From Selenomonadaceae bacterium UBA3796 (GTDB taxonomy: Bacteria > Bacillota > Negativicutes > Selenomonadales > Selenomonadaceae): a stretch of DNA of 19,747 bases. How positions within the stretch are numbered: the stretch's first letter is position 1; every line of letters begins with the position of its first letter. Location of the stretch: assembly GCA_002369175.1 (NCBI GenBank), contig DFES01000076.1:1-19747 (forward strand). The letters are read 5' to 3'. The notes beneath the pieces are model-generated. The model ran no database searches, was not told the origin of the DNA, and saw only the letters and a list, made by a program, of their open reading frames with translations. Made by a program: the position numbers and the translations under genes. Below, piece after piece: positions 15,266-19,747 of the stretch.

Positions 15266-17106
15266 GATTTTTTCTCCTTCTTTTTGCGCTCCTTCTCCAA
15301 CTCTTCCAGATCTGCAGGCGTCAGCCTTGTCCCCCATGTGGACTTCCAGAAGGTAAACCACGCCACGGGCATCTGCCAGAGAAGCACTGCCTCATAGTAA
15401 ATGCAGAACCACATGCCAAAGATCCATGTAGTGCTTCGCCGCAGGAAGAGCTGGGCCATGCTCATCAAAAGCATCATCATGCACATTCCCACAAGAAATG
15501 TCGTGGGAAAAACGCGGTGCATGACAGGAACATAAATCAGATTGTAAAGCACAATAATCGGCGCTGCAATGGGAACCACCAAACCCATGTAAAAACTCAA
15601 GGACATGAAGGGCTCCTTCTTCCACATATAGCGAGCCGCAATGAGGGATTCCCTGAGCCATGAACGCTTCCAGCGCATTTGCTGTTTCAGGAACATGCGA
15701 TAGGAATGAGGCACAATGGTCATGCAAACCGCCGTATCCTGGTACGTTGTCCGATTGTAACGCAGAATGAAATTCGTCATGCTGCGGTCATCGCCAAAGG
15801 TCGCCCTCTGTCCCAAAAACTGCTGGTTCAGCCATGCCTCGGAGTAGCGAAGCACCAAATCCTTGCGGTAGCAGGAAAGCGGTCCCGACAAACAGGTCGC
15901 AGCATCGAAGTAGCCCTCAGCGGCTTTCATGATGCGGAACGCGATGTAATACCGAACCGACTGCATCCGGGTGAGCGCATTCGTGTAGGTATTGGCAACG
16001 TCCGTCCTTCCGGAAACGCCTCCCATATCCTCGTCCTTGAATGGTTGGACAATGTGCCTTACGGCGAAGGGATCGAGGAAACTGTCGGAATCGACAAAGA
16101 CCAAGAGTTCATGCTTGGCCAGTCTGGCGCCTGCAGCCATGGCATCCCGCTTTCCCATGTTCATGGGCTGCTTCACCCAGCTGACGCGCTCTGAAACACG
16201 GTAGGCTCCGTCTGCGGTATCCGAAGCTTCCAGCTCATCAATGGCTTCCTGTATTTTTTCCAGAGAGTGGTCATTCGAGCAGTCATCCACCACGATGATC
16301 TGCAGTTTGTCCACGGGATAGTCCTGATTGACGCAGCTGTAGATTGTCCGCTTGATCCATTCCTCTTCGTTGAAGCACGGGATGATAATCGTTACCCCCG
16401 GCGTGTAATTCGGGTCGATTTTCACCGGTCGGTAAAAGATGGCGAAAAAATAACGCGACAGGAGAAACACAGCTGCGATGATGCTGTACAGGTAAAGCCA
16501 GCGATTGAATTTGAAATAAATAACAGATTCCGCGCGCATGAGCACAATGACCAGGGTGATGACCAGCAGGCAAAAGGCAGAGCCAAACAGCAGGTAATTT
16601 TGACGTTTCGCCGCAGCATACTGCGCCAGGCCGATCTCAAAGGACAGCCCGCAGATATTGTCCCCTTGCCAGTTCTGTGCAACGCGGATGATCTTTGCGC
16701 CGAGCCTCGATATCTCCATTTCGTAACCTTCCGGCATGGAACCCGGCGTGATCTCGAAAGAGAGCTGAACCCTCCTCACGTTCTTCAGCAATTCGGCATC
16801 CTTTTCCGAGTCCAGCTTCAGCAGCATGCCCGTCGTGGAGATATCCACGGCCTTCCCATGCACCGTTCCCTGCGTTCCACGAACCTTGAAGAAAATTTCC
16901 ACGTCATAATCCACGAGGTATCTTCGTCCAAAGGCATCTTCCCGCTCATACTGCTCATAGCTGGAGGATGAACCAAGCTTCCTCCGTTCACCGCGGCGGT
17001 CATGATTGGAGCGCATTCCCGTCCGATCCGGCACATAGGACAGCAGGCGGCGGTCTGTTTTCATCTGATAGAGGACATCCTTGTCCTCCTTCTTGTTCTC
17101 AGCCAT
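15262..17106 (-). CDS. Processive family 2 glycosyltransferase with N-terminal PilZ-like domain
   Basis: This 614-residue inner-membrane polysaccharide synthase opens with a PilZ-like domain (about 33-165). It contains DRRGERR (an RxxxR candidate, 36-42) and VDISTTGMLL (DxSxxG at 88-93). Two helices (about 171-192 and 204-225) precede the GT2 catalytic core. The core has TIIIPCFNEEEW, IIVVDDCSND (Asp pair near 274), FVDSDSFLDP (DxD, 339-341), TFGDDRSM (catalytic Asp, about 438-440) and QQMRWKRSW (QxxRW, 475-479). C-terminal helices complete a hyaluronan/cellulose-synthase-like export channel. These motifs mark a processive synthase. The PilZ domain predicts c-di-GMP control, though RxxxR lies farther than usual from DxSxxG. 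ATG 17106 is about 8 nt after AAGGTGA. GTG 17118 would overlap the upstream stop but sits almost on the SD. The sugar donor is probably the product of the dehydrogenase encoded two genes upstream. Confidence 0.88.
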   Translation of the reverse strand: MAENKKEDKDVLYQMKTDRRLLSYVPDRTGMRSNHDRRGERRKLGSSSSYEQYEREDAFGRRYLVDYDVEIFFKVRGTQGTVHGKAVDISTTGMLLKLDSEKDAELLKNVRRVQLSFEITPGSMPEGYEMEISRLGAKIIRVAQNWQGDNICGLSFEIGLAQYAAAKRQNYLLFGSAFCLLVITLVIVLMRAESVIYFKFNRWLYLYSIIAAVFLLSRYFFAIFYRPVKIDPNYTPGVTIIIPCFNEEEWIKRTIYSCVNQDYPVDKLQIIVVDDCSNDHSLEKIQEAIDELEASDTADGAYRVSERVSWVKQPMNMGKRDAMAAGARLAKHELLVFVDSDSFLDPFAVRHIVQPFKDEDMGGVSGRTDVANTYTNALTRMQSVRYYIAFRIMKAAEGYFDAATCLSGPLSCYRKDLVLRYSEAWLNQQFLGQRATFGDDRSMTNFILRYNRTTYQDTAVCMTIVPHSYRMFLKQQMRWKRSWLRESLIAARYMWKKEPFMSLSFYMGLVVPIAAPIIVLYNLIYVPVMHRVFPTTFLVGMCMMMLLMSMAQLFLRRSTTWIFGMWFCIYYEAVLLWQMPVAWFTFWKSTWGTRLTPADLEELEKERKKKEKKS

Positions 17107-17110
17107 ATAC

Positions 17111-18049
17111 TCATTCACCTTCCTTCGGCAGAGGGATGGACGGAATATAGTGGATCTTGCGGAACTGTCCGAGGGGAGCGAAGTGAATGCCCCGGCTCTC
17201 CAGTGCAGTCAGGAGCCAGTCCAGCTTGTCTGCCATATCCGCTTCCACTGCCACCTTGACGGCATTGTCATCCTTGATGGTGGGTTTCATGTCCACTGCC
17301 GGCTTATTCTCCGCCGCCTTTACGAGAGCCACCGCTATCGGCTCCACAGGATGTGCAATGGGAATCGCGAGAATGCTGCCGAAGGGAATGGAGGCCGCAT
17401 AGGGAACCGCTGCCTCCGGATTCGTGATGGCCTCCATCCGGACTCTGACATTTTCCTTGACCGCATAGGGTATCCCTGCCGCTTTCACGCTTTTCAGTAT
17501 TTCATCACCGTATTGGAGCTTCGGCCCACGGAAAAATTGGGGAGAAGAACCGGACAGCATGACAAGCACCTTCTGTGCACGACAGATCTGGATGATCTGC
17601 TCCTCCACCGGCTGCTTGTCCAGCCCCGTGACCCCCACAAAGGTATAATTTCCCAACTCCTGTCCCGCATCACGGATGAGCTGGATGGTCTCCGGCTGAT
17701 CCACCGCATTCGTGCCTTCCGCAAAGAATACTGCCGGCACCTTGTGTTTCGCAAGCACATCGATAAACCTCGCCGCCAGGGGACGCTCCGGCAATCCGTC
17801 AAACAGAATGGCCACAGCAGGTACATCCCCCGGAAGGGGCGTGACCACCTCCGCCGGCTTGTTATCCGTTTTTTCTCTCGCAGCCTCGGCCGCCGCAATC
17901 TCCTCCGCAGCTTGATAAGTCTCGCTCAAGTCCGTAATGTCAATGGCTGGATGCGGCTGCTCGATCACATGGTCCCGAACATAAATCAATATTCCTATGA
18001 CAACAGCCAAAACCAGGAGAACAACAATGCCAAGCTTCTTGTAGCTCAT
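17111..18049 (-). CDS. Membrane-anchored pseudo-deacetylase (divergent NodB-like fold)
   Basis: This 312-residue protein has one N-terminal signal-anchor helix (about 6-24, IVVLLVLAVVIGILIYV), an Ala/Glu-rich linker, and a periplasmic domain from about 75. VAILFDGLPE (where active enzymes read TFDDGP), FIDVLAKHKVPAVFFAEG and GQELGNYTFVG follow the first strands of a NodB deacetylase. The Asp pair is reduced to one Asp, and the SHTxxH metal motif is replaced by NYTFVG, so catalysis is unlikely. A divergent polysaccharide deacetylase-type domain is the alternative family. It may bind or guide polymer beside the synthase. ATG 18049 has AAGGAGAGG 5 nt before it. It lies between the dehydrogenase (45-nt gap) and the synthase, adjoining or overlapping the synthase start. 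Confidence 0.7.
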   Translation of the reverse strand: MSYKKLGIVVLLVLAVVIGILIYVRDHVIEQPHPAIDITDLSETYQAAEEIAAAEAAREKTDNKPAEVVTPLPGDVPAVAILFDGLPERPLAARFIDVLAKHKVPAVFFAEGTNAVDQPETIQLIRDAGQELGNYTFVGVTGLDKQPVEEQIIQICRAQKVLVMLSGSSPQFFRGPKLQYGDEILKSVKAAGIPYAVKENVRVRMEAITNPEAAVPYAASIPFGSILAIPIAHPVEPIAVALVKAAENKPAVDMKPTIKDDNAVKVAVEADMADKLDWLLTALESRGIHFAPLGQFRKIHYIPSIPLPKEGE

Positions 18050-18094
18050 TTCATCCTCTCCTTGTTTGAAAACCGTTCATTCCTTCACAGTTCC

Positions 18095-19405
18095 TTACAA
18101 ATTCCAGTAAGAATACCCTCTCTCCTCGAATTCCCGACGGGAATACATGGATTTCACATCCACAAGAACCCGGTTCTCGCTGCGCCCGTACAGGCGGTCA
18201 ATGTCCTCCGGATGCAGCTTCCGGTATTCCTCGTGCGCCACCAGAAAAACAATGCAATCCGCATCGGAAATAGCGGAACGCTCCACCAGGCGGATCCCGT
18301 ATTCCTGCCAGAACTCCTCCGGGTCAGCCATGACATCTGCCGCCTGTGGATGGACGCCATATTCCTTCAGACAGGAATAGACATCCACTGCCCGAGAATT
18401 TCGTATGTCCTGGCAATCCTCCTTAAAGGTCATGCCCAGCAGAAATACCTTTGCCCTGCTGGCGTCGATGCCGGTACGGATCATTGCCTTCACGATCTCC
18501 TGCGCAACGAAGCTTCCCATGCTGTCGTTGATGCGGCGGCCGGCGGCAATGATCTGGGAGTTATAGCCGAGATTCTCCGCCTCATATATGAAATAATAAG
18601 GGTCTATGCCGATGCAATGGCCCCCCACCAGTCCCGGCCGAAAGCCAAGAGCATTCCACTTCGTGTCCATGGCCTTTGCAACTTCGTTGGTATCGATTCC
18701 CATGCGGTGAAACACCATGGAAAGCTCATTCATGAAAGCGATGTTGATATCGCGCTGTGCATTTTCCACAAGCTTTGCCGCCTCTGCTACCTTTATGCTC
18801 GGCGCTTCGTAGACCGTATGGATGACCTGACGGTAAACAGAGGCAATCTCCGCCCGTGACTCCTCATCCATTCCCGATACGATTTTCACGATGTTCTGCA
18901 GGCGATGCTTCCAGTCCCCGGGATTGATGCGTTCCGGCGAGTAGCCAATCTTGAAGTCCCGCCCGCAGACGAGGTCGGACTCCTTTTCCAGGAGCACGCG
19001 GCAGATATCTTCCGTTACGCCGGGATAAACCGTGGACTCATATACAACGATGCTTCCGGGTACCAGGTATTTTCCCACCGTACGGGTAGCGGATTTCACG
19101 GGATCGAGATCCGGCGTCTTATCCCCGTTGATGGGCGTAGGTACCGACACAATCAAAAACCGGGCCTCGGAAAGCTTCGCGGCATCTGTGGTAAAGTCTA
19201 CGGAGGTCTCCCGAAGAGCCTCATCCCCCACTTCTCCCGTAACATCGATTCCCTTTCGATAGGACTCTATTTTCTTCTCATTCTGGTCAAAACCTATGAC
19301 GGGAAAATGTTTCCCAAAAGCCGCCGCCAGCGGGAGCCCGACATACCCCAGACCCACCACAGCGAGTTTTGACGCACCCGATTTCAATGCCTGCAAAATC
19401 CCCAT
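18095..19405 (-). CDS. UDP-N-acetylhexosamine 6-dehydrogenase (TviB/WbpA/WbpO type)
   Basis: This 436-residue cytoplasmic NAD-dependent nucleotide-sugar dehydrogenase oxidises C6 of a UDP-sugar to a uronate in two steps. The NAD site is VVGLGYVGLP (GxGxxG, residues 18-23). VPTPIN and YESTVYPG follow. YSPERINPGDWKHRLQNIVKIVSG is typical of the UDP-GlcNAc/GalNAc group (TviB, WbpO) rather than UDP-glucose dehydrogenases. The catalytic Cys is in GGHCIGIDPYY (about 264), and GMTFKEDCQDIRNS marks the C-terminal domain. ATG 19405 has GGGTGG 9 nt upstream; the in-frame TTG 19414 touches that sequence and is less likely. It probably supplies UDP-GlcNAcA or UDP-GalNAcA to the synthase in the same operon. 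UDP-ManNAc as substrate cannot be excluded. It starts 21 nt after the outer-membrane protein gene. Confidence 0.9.
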   Translation of the reverse strand: MGILQALKSGASKLAVVGLGYVGLPLAAAFGKHFPVIGFDQNEKKIESYRKGIDVTGEVGDEALRETSVDFTTDAAKLSEARFLIVSVPTPINGDKTPDLDPVKSATRTVGKYLVPGSIVVYESTVYPGVTEDICRVLLEKESDLVCGRDFKIGYSPERINPGDWKHRLQNIVKIVSGMDEESRAEIASVYRQVIHTVYEAPSIKVAEAAKLVENAQRDINIAFMNELSMVFHRMGIDTNEVAKAMDTKWNALGFRPGLVGGHCIGIDPYYFIYEAENLGYNSQIIAAGRRINDSMGSFVAQEIVKAMIRTGIDASRAKVFLLGMTFKEDCQDIRNSRAVDVYSCLKEYGVHPQAADVMADPEEFWQEYGIRLVERSAISDADCIVFLVAHEEYRKLHPEDIDRLYGRSENRVLVDVKSMYSRREFEERGYSYWNL

Positions 19406-19426
19406 ATCTTTCAACCACCCTTTCGT

Positions 19427-19747
19427 CTACTCCGTCTTATCCTGGAAATAGCCCGTCAAAGCACCCCAAATCGTATTGCTGTATACTCCGGTGCTCAAAT
19501 CCCGCAGCCTGTAATACTCCAGCGCCAAAAACAGGTTGGAGTTGACCGTATAATTCCATCCGATGCCGATCCCCTGGAATCCGCCCCTGTCAGGAGATGC
19601 ATCCGCACTCATGAGATCCGCCATGCCGTTCATCGTATGGCTGATGTAAGTCGCGCTTGGCTGCCGGTAATATTTCAACCAGTAAGCGATATTTCCCGGC
19701 TTCCAGCTTTCATCTTGTCCGCGGGAAAAGGACAGAACATATCCCCC
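19427..19747 (-). CDS. C-terminal part of an outer-membrane beta-barrel protein (OmpM/putative porin-like), cut by window edge
   Basis: The frame runs in from the right window edge and ends at a TAG, giving 106 C-terminal residues. Alternating hydrophobic and aromatic strands (GYVLSFSRG, IAYWLKYYRQ, FQGIGIGWNYTV, LFLALEYYRLRDL, IWGALTGYF) are typical of transmembrane beta-strands. The phrase ATYISHTMNG resembles what I recall from SLH-porin (OmpM) proteins of Negativicutes. The N-terminal half, where an SLH domain would lie, is outside the window. It stands immediately upstream of the dehydrogenase (21-nt gap), so it is probably co-transcribed. It could be a dedicated export porin for the polymer or a general OmpM-type protein. 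Confidence 0.7.
   Translation of the reverse strand, partial: GGYVLSFSRGQDESWKPGNIAYWLKYYRQPSATYISHTMNGMADLMSADASPDRGGFQGIGIGWNYTVNSNLFLALEYYRLRDLSTGVYSNTIWGALTGYFQDKTE

Noticed and set aside
17081..18859. 592-codon plus-strand open frame
   Set aside because: It lies opposite the pseudo-deacetylase and dehydrogenase, both with clear motifs in the minus frame. Its Arg/His/Leu-rich composition is typical of an antisense shadow.

Overview
The window reads as chromosome of a diderm Firmicute (Negativicutes), most likely Selenomonas or a relative. This is an inference from gene content, not a database match. Firmicute traits (a Rex repressor, strong GGAGG-type ribosome binding sites, folC) sit beside outer-membrane traits (an OmpM-like beta-barrel protein, an O-antigen-ligase family protein). 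Almost everything lies on the minus strand in tightly packed operons. The intact plus-strand exception is the first gene.

Layout. (1) 1-174 is a short non-coding segment rich in inverted repeats, leading into a plus-strand CNNM/CBS/CorC_HlyC membrane protein (175-1518). (2) 1534-5040 is a compact minus-strand type IV pilus motor operon, pilB-pilT-pilC, with a promoter at about 5100-5128. (3) 5188-9257 is a minus-strand operon of folC, an O-antigen-ligase-like membrane protein carrying an unusual acidic insertion of about 270 residues, and rex. It has its own promoter (9357-9385), a leader with an 18-bp hairpin, and a strong terminator after rex (5138-5169). (4) 9391-10537 is a small accessory patch: a decayed ISAs1-type transposase start, a fic gene and a 47-codon ORF. 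It looks like a synteny breakpoint. (5) 10534-19747 is a long minus-strand polysaccharide operon. In transcription order it holds an outer-membrane protein (partial), a UDP-HexNAc 6-dehydrogenase, a membrane-anchored pseudo-deacetylase, a processive family 2 glycosyltransferase with an N-terminal PilZ-like domain, a large membrane-anchored NodB-like protein with a beta-rich C-terminus, a GH18-like lipoprotein and a secreted tandem-NodB deacetylase.

Block 5 is the most interesting part. The dehydrogenase would make a UDP-HexNAc-uronate. The PilZ-bearing synthase would polymerise and export it, possibly under c-di-GMP control. The anchored or secreted NodB-like proteins and the glycosidase-like lipoprotein would deacetylate, bind or trim the polymer in the periplasm. 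This matches the logic of synthase-dependent exopolysaccharide systems (alginate, PNAG, cellulose), but the gene set and domain order match none of them that I know. The polymer and the function of the system remain inferred.
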